A DNA stretch of 64,000 bases from Naganishia liquefaciens (taxonomy: Eukaryota > Basidiomycota > Tremellomycetes > Filobasidiales > Filobasidiaceae), in contig BLZA01000032.1 in assembly GCA_013423385.1 (NCBI GenBank), forward strand, positions 186,001-250,000, given 5' to 3'. Below the pieces are notes generated by a model that was not told where the DNA came from, made no database searches, and saw nothing but the letters and a program-made list of their open reading frames with translations. The first letter of the stretch is position 1; each line of letters opens with the position of its first letter. Of this stretch, positions 24,690-36,450 are shown piece after piece. The translations under genes and the position numbers were made by a program.

Positions 24690-27121
24690 ATGCCACACGC
24701 AGTCCACTATCGACAGCGCCTGCAGAGGATCCGAACCCTCTTCTTGATTTGCTGCTCGATAATCGGATCATACCTCTTGATATTCCACTCTGACCACGCT
24801 CCCATACCGGGTCTCAAGTCTCTCAAGTTCAGCTCCGACTTTATCGATGGATATGCCTACGCGAATGATGATGCACTGGAGATGCTGCTCTTCGAGGAGG
24901 AGAATGGAGGGGATGTTGCGACGCAGTCACCAGCACTTCAATCCCTCTTGACGGCGAGACGTTTGATAGAATCGGGAAGAGGAAAATGTGCAGACTGGAC
25001 GACACCCCAGGATGAAGCCGAAGTGGATAGGAGGCGGAACAGCAGCTGTTGGAAGGATACACATTACAGACAGATCCAGGGGTACCTTGACAAGGCACAA
25101 GTCGACAAGACGTATCGTGAGCTATCGTGAGTCGGTTCATCTGTGTTTCGACGACGGTTTCTCATGTCTTTCGCATCAGGTGGCATAGCGAATTGGTCGA
25201 TAGCAATCTGCGGTCGCTACAGGCTTTGGTAGACTGTCTTCCTTTCTTTGGGGAGGAGAATATCCCGGATACGTGTCACGACAACATGCTGGCCGTGATC
25301 GTATCGCATAGCTATTGGATGTGAGGAAATTCACCAGATTGTCGAGACATAAGAGACGCTGATTGGCAAACCAGGGACATGGCTTTCACGGGTGAAAGCA
25401 ATGCCGGTGAGGTGATCTGGCTTAGGTGAGCAATCCTATCACGTTCGGGAACGGTGGAACTTACTCATTCTGTCAAACAGTACTTTTGTCAGTGGGCTTT
25501 GCCTCGTTCTGTTGGTGACCCAGCTCCTGATTTCTTTCATAAACAGGTCGACACGCTCCGAGCCGAGAATACCACCATCATCAGCCTGTCACACTGGAAC
25601 TATAAAGCCTTGGTGACCTTACACAACGCCATGCCCGATGTTATGTGCGTTGCGCCTCGCATGCTGTTCGATGTCGGAAACGCTGATCACTGTGAATCAT
25701 CCAGCACCTTGGTCTTTGCAGTAGACTTTATCGTCACTTCTTGCCTCGCAGATCCACGATGCCGATCCGATTTCCCGCCGAACTCGCCTATCGTGGAAGG
25801 AGTACCCCTTGACGAGCGAGGCACCGTCCCGTCTTTCAAAATGTTGACCGTGACATATGTGAGTTCGCTATCCCGCGCTCTCTCGCAGGTGGGTTGACCC
25901 AGAAGTTCGGCGGTAGTGGGGGGCAAGACCGCCAAACCATGCGAAGAGCGCAAGAGAATTCGGGAATCGTGATGGCGATGATTTTGCATACAATCCTCTC
26001 GGGAATCAGTGGACTATAACGTACGTTTAGGTCTCGCTGGATCCACCGGGTCACTGTCTCAAGCCTTTACCTGTCGCGGTCAAACAGTCCCTTTCCCTAT
26101 CCCAATCATACATACGTTCCGATGACGATTGAGAAATCCTGTACTCAAATTGACGTGGTCCCGCAGAGCGAAAGAACGGATGAGGTCACGGTGTTAGGAA
26201 AGCTGTTCCGTAAGCTCGACAACGGTGAATAAATTACCTTCTTCAACTCATCCGCCCTTCGTCTCGATTACCAGAATACTTCTATCCTCATCGCACAGGG
26301 GCCGCTCTTGCGCTTGCAGTCTGGAAAAACTTCAAAGAAGAAACGCTCCTGACACCGATTGCAAATGCCCGCGCGTTGATGGATGATGAAGTCGAGCAAG
26401 ATACGCCCGACGGGCTCGTCAACCGAGGCCCAGTCTCGATGGACGCGTACAATGACCAAATAGCACATTCGAGGGCATTCTTGGGAGTCGGAAGACCAGA
26501 GATCTCTCCGTCGCCGTACCTCGCACTGTAGGTCGGAGAAACAGCATTTCTGACATTCGCTAAATGAACGGCTCGATGTGTAACAGATGCGCAGGTGTTC
26601 CCGTCATACTGCCGTATTACGGAGAGAAACCCGTACCAGAAGGCTGGGATCTATACCATGCGTGAGTGACTTGTGTTTCGTGGCTCGTCTGATGACTGAG
26701 CTATCTTCCTTGTAGCGACTTGGCACAGCATGGACCCGCTGCGGCGATTGGACCACCCTATGTCTACAGCTATCACAAAGACGATGTGGACGCCCTGTAT
26801 GCGGCAGTTCGATCCGCCCGGGACAACCCAATAGACCGATAGTATGTCGGGATTTCGAATTTCATTATGAAGCATGTCTAATCTCATTTCGCTAGTATCC
26901 CTGCCGACATGCGATACGATCACGTCCGTGCCGAGATCCTCAAGCTGCTAAATACCGACTGGCTCGCGCGATCGCGGCAAGTCGAAGATGCACGCGCAGC
27001 GCGAGGGCAACCGCGCCAAGGCGTCGTGCCGTCGTATGTCGTCGAGACGCTCTTTAAAAACGGTGCGGGCCGGCGGATTGATGAGCATGGGGAGGCCTCG
27101 AAGGTTCTTCCAGGCGCTTGA
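24690..27121 (+). CDS. GT18-like glycosyltransferase, tandem copy 2
   Basis: Paralog of the gene just upstream, similar over its whole length. It starts MPHAVHYRQRLQRIRTLFL with the same anchor (LFLICCSIIGSYLLIF), then CADWTTPQ, SSCWKDTHYRQIQGYLDKAQ, NTTIISLSHWNYKALVTLHN, DFIVTSCLADPRCRSDFPP, WGARPPNHAKSARE and NPLGNQWTIT. The catalytic-type C terminus has HSRAFLGVGRPEISPSPYLA, CAGVPVILPYYGE, QHGPAAAIGPPYVYSYHKDD, RYIPADMRYDHVRAEILKLL and NTDWLARSRQVED. Intron positions appear largely shared with copy 1. The middle part (about 25990-26220) is the least certain exon model. Role as for copy 1: a Golgi glycosyltransferase of unknown acceptor; whether the two differ in substrate cannot be seen. 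Confidence 0.73.
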
Positions 27122-27494
27122 AGGGATAGAGGTACATTGTTCGTCTCATGGAGGCGCAGTATTAGTGGCGGTGAGCCACAATGTAAGTTGTAAACAACAT
27201 CTAGATGGGTTCTTGAAAGATCTCTAGATCCAAAGATCCTCAAGGAATTCAACCCGGGCCACTGCGCCATACCCACGCAGGGGATATAGATCAATATATT
27301 GTTTTGCTGTCAGTCGTACAACCCGCGGCGCGTCCGACTCTGGCCTATCTCTCTCTGTCTCGCCGCGTCATAGTTTGAGTTTCATCTCCATACCTATCTA
27401 CTCGACTTGTCAGGCGTATTCTCCCGTGCTCGACTATACGCTGTAGCTTATCAGCCAAGGGACTCGCCAGGCATCCACAGTACACGCATACAGC
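27122..27494. other. Intergenic GT18 copy 2 / VMA13
   Basis: About 370 bases; holds the VMA13 promoter. Nothing else recognised. Confidence 0.4.
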
Positions 27495-29539
27495 ATGGCG
27501 ACAGCGACACTGGCGATTCCGCCGCCCATATATTCTCCGTTTCTGGATGAGCAATGCGGCAAGATCGACGCCAAAGGCGTTTCGTGGGAGGTCAGTTTGT
27601 CATCTTGTTATTCGCTTGATTCTGCCTGTTGATACTTTGCCATGAGTAGGGTTACCAACGTGCAAAGCTGGTGTCGGCCGAAGAAGTCGATCTGCTCAAG
27701 ACTCTGGAAAGACAGGTAACGTTCTTTGCGCTCGCGCGATGATGTGCTGTCACTTATACGGGACTGCGGCTTGTTCACTGCAGGGTAAATCGCAAAGAGC
27801 AGCAACTATCGCAACACAGGGACCTACGTATGCCAAGCTCTTCATCGACCTCTTGCGGAAATTGCAGAAAGTGGATACGGTTCAAGCAGTCCTGGTTGGA
27901 ATCTCGAACATGCTCGCAGGTACGCATGTCCACCACTCATTCCGGCCTCTGCTTCATTTTCTGAACCATTTTCAAAAGATCCGTCGAATCTTTCACTCTT
28001 CCACAACCTTTCAAAACAAGCTGACGCCAAAACGGACGACCCATATGGGCCCTTGACCAAGTGCCTCTCATTGCAGGATGAATTCGTGCTATTGGAAGCG
28101 CTGCGGATCATGGGTGTGCTCATCTCGTAAATATTGTACCGTCCTCTCAATCGACACATTAACTCACAACCCTCATCTGCCGCAGGACCGACCCCAATCC
28201 TATTCCGGAGGGATGTATTGCGCCGTTACTGGACGCCCTCTCGAAGCTCACCAACGGTAAGTAATAAGCGGTCAAATACCATGTCGTGAGCTAAAGTGCC
28301 ATTGTTCTCCGGCGCAGCTAATCCCTCCCCTGCACGGGACCTCGCAATCCAAGTTCTCGGCGCCATTCTTGGATCTCGTCAAATACGGAAAGCGGCATGG
28401 GAGCAAGAGTCGCTATTGTCGGGGTATGCACGCTACAACACATTAATGTCTATCGATCTGACAACTCGCTTCGTTGCCTTGTTAGTCCAATCAAGGTTCT
28501 CAAGTCCAACCCGTCTCCACAGCTGCAATACTGGATCATTCTCTGTTTCTGGGAATTGAGCTTTGAGCCATACGTTGCCGACTCCATTGACAAGTAGGCA
28601 TCATCTTGTTGACTATGATGCGCCAGTATTACTAAACGCTCTCTCGCTCGCAGGCGATTCGACTTGATAGCGATTTTCGTTGATGTTGCCAGGACTGCCG
28701 CAAAAGAGAAAGTGACGAGGGTCGTGATGGCCACTCTGCGTGTAAGTCATTCCAGACCCCTCCAGCTCGCCACTCGCTAAAACACAACGTCCCAGAATCT
28801 GCTCAACCTCGCGCCGAGCTCCAACCTGAATGCAATGCTAGTGCAGAAACTTCTTCCACTCGTCAAGTCATTCTCCACGAGAAAATGGTCCGACGACGAG
28901 GTGGTAGACGACATCAAGTATTTAAAAGAGGAGCTAGAGGGGCGTCTGGAGAACCTGACGTATGTTTCTTTACCGGTCCGTCTTGTCCATGTTCGCTTAT
29001 CAGCTGCGTTTACAGAACGTTTGACGAGTACGCATCCGAAATCGAGAGTGGGCATCTCAGCTGGACGCCGACGCACGAGTCGGAAGACTTTTGGAAGGAG
29101 AACGTGGAAAAGATACGGTTCGAGAACAAGGGAAAGGTCGTTAAGTGAGTAATCTGTCGTTCTTAGATCCTGTGATTCATCTGACGCCTGATCCCGCCTC
29201 TCAAGACAACTTATCGCCCTGCTCAGCTCAGCACGAGACCCCTTGGTTCTGGCTGTCGCCGTACACGATATTGGACAGTTCATTAAATACGGCGATGATG
29301 GCGCGAGAAAGTGAGGTTTGTATGTAACGGGTCATGACTTCTTGCTGACTTGCCGATTAGGATGGTGAATGATTTAGGTGGCAAAATAAAGGTCATGGAG
29401 TTGATGTCGCATGAAAGCGGAGACGTCAAGTATCAGGCTTTGCTTACTGTAAGTACCGACTGCTTTTCGTGGCAGGGTCAGAGGCTGACGAACGCTGCCC
29501 TAGGTTCAGCGCATAATGTCACATTCGTGGACTTCGTAG
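27495..29539 (+). CDS. VMA13: V-type proton ATPase subunit H
   Basis: Regulatory subunit of the V1 sector that couples V1 to V0 and silences free V1; acts at vacuole and endosome membranes. The start is MATATLAIPPPIYSPFLDEQ, then VSWEGYQRAKLVSAEEVDLL and KLFIDLLRKLQKVDTVQAVL, the typical N-terminal armadillo repeats. Later exons give QDEFVLLEALRIMGVLIS, RDLAIQVLGAILGS, LQYWIILCFWELSFEPYVAD and VTRVVMATLRNLLNLAPSS. The C-terminal domain is diagnostic: ESEDFWKENVEKIRFENKG, LVLAVAVHDIGQFIKYGDD, MVNDLGGKIKVMELMSHESG and VKYQALLTVQRIMSHSW. About ten introns; total near 450 residues, normal for the family. Tail-to-tail with the next gene, 212 bases between stop codons. Confidence 0.95.
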
Positions 29540-29751
29540 ACGCGATCGGCCTTTAGACTTTATTTTGTAATCCTCGTATTCTCAGTGTTTACTGATCCAG
29601 ATTGTATATCGCAAACGGGAAATCAAGGCTTGCGCGTGTACGCCCGCGGATCCTTTCTCATGTCTATTGGTCATTCAAGATGGCTATATCAAGCCTTCTC
29701 TATCATATCGTCATTAACAACGCAAAACCCTGTAGCCCAAAATGGCGAACA

Positions 29752-31859
29752 CTACGTGGCAAAGACGCCCAGAATCTTGAATGGAGGTGATGCTTTTCCT
29801 TCTTCACCGAGCAACTGGCATTCGACCTAGGAGGGACAGAAAGACTTAGTGGTGTATGATGCCATTACGTCGGATTGCTTACGAAATGGGAACCCTTGGC
29901 GACGTGTCTGTCGATGATGGTCAAACTATACGTCGCAAAGATCAGTTACGGTCAACGGGCTTTTTCCTGTGCGTCTACGCACGTCGGGGTAGGTTCCGAG
30001 ACTTCCGCATTGCCCTGCAATTCAACACCGCCTGCAACGTTGTCGTCAACCCAACAAAGTGCGCTTCCGGCCGGCTTGTTTTCTGGGTTTTGAATGTAGT
30101 AGATTGCGACATCTCCGGCAGACAAGCGCATGGGAATTCGGATCCGCGACGTCGGCTGCTCGGCGTACCAGTAGTGACGTTCATCGTGCGTTCCCTTTGC
30201 CGGGTGGAAAGCGTGCCATCCGGAACCGTAGAAGAGCGAGGGCGGGAGCGGGTTGATGAGATCGTTGGCCGAGACGCAGAAGGGTTCGATCTCTCGGAAC
30301 GAAAGCAGGTCCGAAGGACGATCGTGGATTCGGGCGGCGGGTACCTTGAGATTGGTGTACTTGGAATCTTGACCGCCACTGCTCTCGCCTTCTCCCTCCT
30401 GGACACCCTGAGCGCCCTTCCGCAGGCCGACACCGCCGAGCAATTGAGGTCCACCGGTGGTCACGTCGGACCCGCCTTCCCCCATGTACGGCACGTCGAA
30501 TGCGTGACCCATGTTGGCAGCCCAGCCGGAGCAGATCTGCTGCTGCATGTACGAGGTGAGCACGTCGGTGATGAGGTCATGCCCGCCCGGACTGGCCAAA
30601 ATCGGGTCGACGTAAAAGGCCTTGCGCGCGCCTTCGGGGTTGGCAATGTAGTCGTGGTAGAGCAAGCCCTTGGTGCTACGGGGAGGAAATCGCTTAGCTA
30701 CGTCATCCCCCAGCGTCGAGTCTCGGTCAAAACGTACCTGATGTGAGGAACATCATAGAATTGCGCAACAACGGTGTGCAACAGTTCCGGTCCCGCGAAA
30801 CCGTTCTGCGCCTGAAGTTGCGGACTAAAGTGACCGAGAATGATTACGGCCGGCATTTCCGGTCGAACGAGAATCGATCGAACGAGCAGCTCAAAGTGCG
30901 ATAGCCAGTCGGGATCGCTATGAGCGAGCGATACAATTAGCTCCTGTCAAACCACAACTCTGCCAGCGCGAAAGTGACTCACTTGGGATCCGCCGAATCA
31001 AACTCGAGAATGACCAAGTCGGTCTGATCGGGCAAATGGTGGCCCGAGCAGTAGGCGTAGTAGGCTGAATCCGTTTTCCTCGATGCACCGTTTGTGAGCT
31101 CGGACGCTGGATGGGGGAAGATGCTGTTCCACCAGTCAAAGAATTTCGCGGGGTAGCATTTCGAGTGCACGGGATCGTCACCGGCGCCATGGCATGCAGA
31201 AACTGTTTCCCATGTGGTCGTATCAGCGTCGGCCTCATCCCACTCGTGGAGAAAGGAAAAAAAAAAGCTCCGCAACGTACCACTCGAACCCAAAACACTG
31301 ATCGTCACCGGCATCCCACTCAACGCTTTTTGAATCACTTTTTGCACCCTCGCGTTCGACCCTTGATGCAGCCGCGTCCTCAACAGGCCCCACTGCCCGC
31401 GCCGCTCCGCGACGGGATCCCCGGGCCCAAAGACGGGGCAAAAGTCGAACGGCGCCGGGTCGCTCAGGGACGCGTTGAGGTAGTCGCGCGGGGTAAGGTG
31501 GGTCTGATCGTAGCCTTTGCCTTCATGGGCTGATTGAGTACCGAGGGACGGGATCAGTGAGGGAAGTGTTCCGGGATGGTGTGTGTAAAGGTGAGACTTA
31601 CGCATCAACCACCGCGTAAGGGTGATCAGCACGAATCCAAGGCCGGCCAGGAGCCCAATCTTTTTCAGGGAGTAACCTGCATCCCCGCCGGGAGATCGGT
31701 CAGACAAAGGCGACCTGTTAATGCTCGGGTTTCCAGGGCTTTCGCGGGCGGGTCGGCTGCTACACTTGCGCGCGAAAACCCTGGATCCGCACACAAGAGA
31801 GACTCACCCTTTGCCTGCGTCACGCTCGACCGACGCCCGGCGACACCGCCATTCGACAT
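29752..31859 (-). CDS. Capsular-associated-like protein, SGNH-hydrolase-like membrane protein
   Basis: Resembles the basidiomycete proteins usually annotated 'capsular associated protein' (from memory of that group; possibly CAP64-like). Predicted type II membrane protein: exon 1 starts at 31859 (MSNGGVAGRRSSV), exon 2 adds an anchor (IGLLAGLGFVLITLTRWLM). Then VTISVLGSSGT, CYPAKFFDWWNSIFPHPASE, DSAYYAYC, HLPDQTDLVILEFDSADP, VILGHFSPQ, GHDLITDVLTSYMQQQICSG and MGHAFDVPYMGEGG. The GSSG start, DLVILEFDSADP and late GHDLI blocks suggest an SGNH-like esterase/transferase fold (inference). The C terminus is in two further exons read as TIIDRHVAKGSHFV and VECQLLGEEGKASPPFKILG, stop at 29752. Exon 1 to exon 2 needs a longer (about 130 nt) intron than usual, so the N terminus is less sure. 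A surface-polysaccharide role is plausible, not shown. Confidence 0.72.
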
Positions 31860-32689
31860 GTCTTTTTCTGATTGCTATTGTCGTTTGCGAATGGATTTAA
31901 CCAGCGTGAAGAAAGAGAGGAGAGAGATGACAGAGTCAGCTTGCCGTTTCGCGAAATTTCGTCCAAGGAGATTCGCAGGTAGGATGACAATCCAGACACC
32001 TGGCCCATGCAGAGCAAGGTGTGATACGGTTGTCTTCGCAAGTACTGTCTTTCTCGGTTTGGTTTATTTCTGCGCGATACTGCCTGATACGCATCCGCGA
32101 CCGGGCAAAATTCTGCAGACGCCTGTCAAGGTAGGTCAAGAGACTCCTCCTTGCTCAACCTCCTCCACTGTCCCGCCAACGTTCCCCAAAACCCAATCCA
32201 CGCGACCCGACCGAATTCCGCCCACCTCCAAAAAAAAAAAAGAAACAGAAGGAAAAACGAGACCCACCATTGCGACCTCGTCTCGCTCGTCAAACGTTCC
32301 CTTGCCCAGATACTGATTCCCACCCGTGACTCCACTACCGTTACTCCTTGCCCTGTGATCTTTCCCTTCAACAACAGCAGCAGCAGCGACGCTCTTCTTC
32401 CGCTGATGCGTACCCGACGAGCCCTCTTGATGCGTCGAGGACGAAGTAGTGGTCGCGCCGTTCGAGTGGTGGTGGTGGTGGTGGTGCGTGTAGGAGGACG
32501 AGGTATCTGTATGACCGTCTGTGGATCGGGGGAGCATCTAATGGGGACGACGGGGGGATGGGGATAGGGATGGCGATGGGGATGGGGATGGGGATGCGGA
32601 GGAGGGAAGAAGGGAGATGGTGCTGAGATGTGCGAGGATGGGCGACTCTGTGGATGGATTCGGGTGGTGCGGTGCGTCTGTCGCCAGCT

Positions 32690-32715
32690 CATCTCGCTCG
32701 CTCGCTCGCTCGCTC
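32690..32715. repeat. (CTCG)n tetranucleotide microsatellite
   Basis: About six tandem copies of CTCG read directly in the sequence, in the divergent intergenic region. It neighbours a GATGGG-rich stretch at about 32560-32605. Confidence 0.8.
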
Positions 32716-33379
32716 TCATTTGCGCCCCGCCAGCTCACGCCCAGCACGCCCAGGCCCCCCACGCCAGCCTGCAGCCTGCAGTCGCCCACTAGCGCCGAAA
32801 ATCAGAAACCAGACGCGACGCGTTTGGCAGCGAGAGGGGGGGAGCGCGCGTGGTCATGATAATATAATCGGTATATCGGGATGGCAGAGACGGACGGGGT
32901 TACACTCTGGCACTCTCCTATATAATGATCATTATCGTTCGTCGACAGACGAGCAGTCCCTACTTGACCCTTCGTCTCTCCATCCTCGACGCGACCAGTC
33001 AGAAGACGCTTTGGGACGCGGATTGTCGCGCAAGTTCAAGTCTGTTGCTTGATCATGACGCGCAAATGGTCCAATTTCCATCACTTGGTACCTCAATGCC
33101 TTCTCCAATTGTTCTCTTGACGATAGCTCTAGCAGATGCAGCATCTTTTTTTCTCTCGCTGCGGAGATGAGAAGACTCGTGCTGAAGCGTCCCACAAGAA
33201 TTTTCTCCCTTCGCTCCCGCGTAGTCTTCATGTGTGCGACCGAGGAGAACACCTGACTATGCTACCGGCACATCTTGTTCATCGGTCGCCTCGGAATAGA
33301 TATCAAGTCGACGGCGGTTCGACATTCATTTCTGGTCTCTGTTGAACCGGACCGCTCACGCATATGCTGAAAAGGGTTG

Positions 33380-33387
33380 TATAAAAG
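33380..33387 (+). promoter_or_regulatory. TATA-like element
   Basis: The string TATAAAAG lies about 790 bases upstream of the ETF-QO start. It is a good TATA match but its distance is large; a long 5' leader or an unannotated short transcript would be needed for it to be used. Confidence 0.25.
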
Positions 33388-34173
33388 GTCGGACTTGCTT
33401 CAATTTGGACCGCCGTTTTGCTGACAAGGAAGCTCTAGTGAGCGCGACGCTATGATCAATGAAAGCGAGATTAGTACGGGTAGGTTACCGCCACCAGATA
33501 GGCCATGTGCAGACCCGGCATCCGAAAGTTTGTCTGTCGTTCTGTCGTGTGGGCCGAGATGGTCTGTCAATCTGGTAGATCAATTCGGAAGACAGCGGGC
33601 TCAACCTGGCAAGGGTGCCTCATGGCATTGCGCGAGGCTTCATCCCTCGAATTTATAACATTCGAATCCTTTATCAAATGCGACTTGCAGAACTCTCACA
33701 AACAGCCGCTAAGCTTTGTATCAGACATCTGCATCACAGAATGCGGCAAATGGTATTCAAAATGGTCCGGTACCTCGTTTACCCGGGAGGCCCGAACTCA
33801 TTCGATATCACACTACGCGAAAAACCCCTGGGCCGGCTCCATCCGCTCACTCTGCAAGCCGGCCGTTGCGCTCACCCGGCGAGATGACTGCCCACGTCGG
33901 CGATTTGACGCCATGTATCGCTATATCCACCACGAGCGGCAGTCTTGGAACGACCGCCCGGATCCCATCGTCGGCCAATCAGGACGACGGAATATGAGAC
34001 GCCCCCGGCTAGACGAGGGTACCCGAGCGGCAAACGAGCAGGGATTAGCATCCGCTGGGCAGTTAGTCGCGATGGAAGCAAGACATTTACAAGATGAACA
34101 AGGAGCATTCAACCCGTTGTGGGTAGAGGGAATGGGGGATGGCGAGGACCGTCCAGTGTGTTCCCGCATCACC

Positions 34174-36450
34174 ATGTCCCACAGTCGTATCGTCGTCGCA
34201 GGTCTCAAGACCGCTGGATCACAAGCTACGCCTCGGCATCAGGCATTGGCTTTCACGCGTGCCCCCCGATGGGCGATCAAGCGGAGAGCAGGAATCACGA
34301 CGCTCGCGCGACCGCGTCTTCCTGCTGCTGCTGCTGCCACCGTTGCAACGACACCCTCCCGCATCGCATCGAGAGGACTCGCAACGCCCGTGGAGATCGA
34401 GGATGAAGGAGGATTCAACCTCGCCGATGTGGAAAGAGCGCAGGACGAGGTGGATGTGTGTATCGTCGGTGGCGGGCCGGCGGGCTTGAGTGCCGCGATC
34501 CGGTTGAAGCAGCTCGAGGCGGAAAAGGGGCGGGAGATTCGTGTGGTCGTATTGGAGAAGGGTGCGGAAGTCGGTGAGTTACCGGAAAGGTCACATGTCC
34601 ATGCGGGAATCAAGCTGATCCCGTTCTTTCCAGGATCTCATATCCTGTCCGGCGCTGTCATCGAGACACGTGCACTCGACGAGCTCATTCCGGACTGGCA
34701 ATCGCTCGGCGCACCGCTCAACCAGCCCGCTCTTTCCGACTCGATGCGCTTCCTCACCGCCAACAACTCTTTCCCCATGCCGCATCCGCCGCAGATGAAC
34801 AACAAGGGCAACTACATTGTCTCCCTTTCCCGTTTCACCGCCTGGCTCGCCGAACAGGCCGAGGCGGCAGGCGTGGAAGTTTACGCGGGCTTTGCCGGTG
34901 CCAACCTGGTATGGAGTGAAGATGGCAAGTCCGTCAAGGGTGTCATTACGGGCGATGTCGGACTCGACAAGAATGGTCAACCCAAGGATTCGTTTGAGCC
35001 CGGAATGGAGTTTCACGCAAAGTGCGTGTTGATCGCCGAGGGCGCGCACGGCTCGCTCAGCAAGGTGATTCAGAACAAGTTTAACCTTCGAGAGGGAAAG
35101 GACCCGCAGACGTATGGATTGGGCATCAAGGAAGTGTGGAAGGTCCGAGACGAAGTGTACCAGCCGGGAAAAGTCGTGCATACGCTTGGATGGCCGTTGG
35201 ACTTCAAGACGTACGGCGGTAGCTGGCTATACCACATGGAGAACAATATGATCTCAATGGGATTGGTCGTTGGGCTGGATTACGAGAATCCATACTTGTC
35301 GCCGTACAAAGAATTCCAGGTAAGAACACGCGATCCAGGGCGTCCTGGTTCAGTTCCTGATATCCTGCCTTTGCTGCCTTTACCCAGCGCATGAAACATC
35401 ACCCCTTTTTCAAAGACCTTCTCGAAGGCGGCGAATGCCTCGCGTACGGCGCACGTGTCCTCAACGAAGGCGGTCTTCAATCCATCCCGAAACTCCACTT
35501 CCCCGGCGGCGCGCTCATCGGATGCTCGGCCGGTTTCCTCAACGTGCCCAAGATCAAGGGAACGCATAATGCCATGAAATCGGGTATGCTCGCCGCCGAG
35601 GCGGCCATCGAGGCACTTGATAAAGTCGAAGAGACGGGAGAGCCAATCGACATGTCAGGGTACGAGCAGGGATTCAAGGATAGCTGGATATACAAGGAGC
35701 TGCACGAGGTCAGAAATTTGCGACCGAGTTTCCATAATCCGTTGGGATTGTGGGGCGGTATGGCGTACTCGGGCGTGGATAGTCTGTTCCTCAAGGGTCG
35801 AGTCCCCTGGACATTTAGGAATTCATGGGAAGATTACCAGGCGACCAAGCCCGCGAGGTAAGCAGGCTGTGGGGATACGCTTACATCTTGCTGACCACTT
35901 TCCCGTCCGCAGCGAATTCCAACCGATCGACTACCCGGCACCGGATGGAAAGATCTCCTTTGACATTCTCACCTCGGTATCCCTGACCGGTACGAATCAC
36001 GCCGAGAACCAGCCGATTCACTTGAAGCTGCCGAGTGAGCCTGGAGCCAAGGCAAAACACACCGAGATCAACGTTGAGAGTAAGCACCGTCCAGCGAGCC
36101 TTGCCGATCAAGCCTAACATTCACCTAGAATACGCCGGTCTGCTCGGTCGAGCTTGTCCTGCCGCCGTGTACGAGTACCAAGATGCCGAAGGTGACACTG
36201 CCGACGCCGCGGGCAAGAAGTTTGTCATCAACTCGCAAAACTGCATTCACGTGAGTATCCGTCAGGAGGTTTCCTGTGGCAGAGACTGACCAACGCCGTT
36301 GCAGTGCAAGACGTGTTCAGTCAAGGTTCCGACGCAAGACATTACCTGGACCGTGCCCGAGGGTGGCGGCGGTCCGAAATACAGTGCGTATTATGCCCAC
36401 GTTGACTGTCTCGTGTGCTTATCTTGCAATATTCCGCAGCTATGACTTGA
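34174..36450 (+). CDS. CIR2: Electron transfer flavoprotein-ubiquinone oxidoreductase, mitochondrial
   Basis: Inner-membrane FAD and 4Fe-4S enzyme that passes electrons from ETF to ubiquinone. The N terminus from [17 protein letters not shown] is rich in Arg, Ala and Ser and lacks acidic residues for over 60 residues, a mitochondrial presequence. Then the FAD dinucleotide-binding motif [19 protein letters not shown], followed by [97 protein letters not shown] and [20 protein letters not shown]. The C-terminal iron-sulfur domain has CPAAVYEYQ and [20 protein letters not shown], ending [15 protein letters not shown]. Introns include one at 34574-34633 of 60 nt with no in-frame stop. ATG at 34174 begins the presequence; the open frame upstream is not used. 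Length matches the family. Confidence 0.95.

Larger units (their letters stand above)
31860..34173. other. Divergent 2.3-kb intergenic with simple repeats
   Basis: Lies between the capsular-associated-like gene (minus) and the ETF-QO gene (plus) and must contain both promoters. It holds GATGGG-type and GGT-rich simple repeats around 32465-32610 and a CTCG tetranucleotide run around 32690-32715. Open frames over this GC-rich stretch (histidine, proline or serine runs on the minus strand) follow the repeats and look like chance. A plus-strand frame is open from 33505 into ETF-QO but lacks protein-like content before 34174. Confidence 0.45.

Noticed and set aside
32126-32789. Overlapping long frames with His, Pro or Ser runs
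   Set aside because: They are translations of simple repeats in GC-rich DNA, in several frames at once.
33505-34173. Upstream in-frame extension of ETF-QO by over 220 codons
   Set aside because: Content is not protein-like, and the mitochondrial presequence begins at 34174, which fits a true N terminus.
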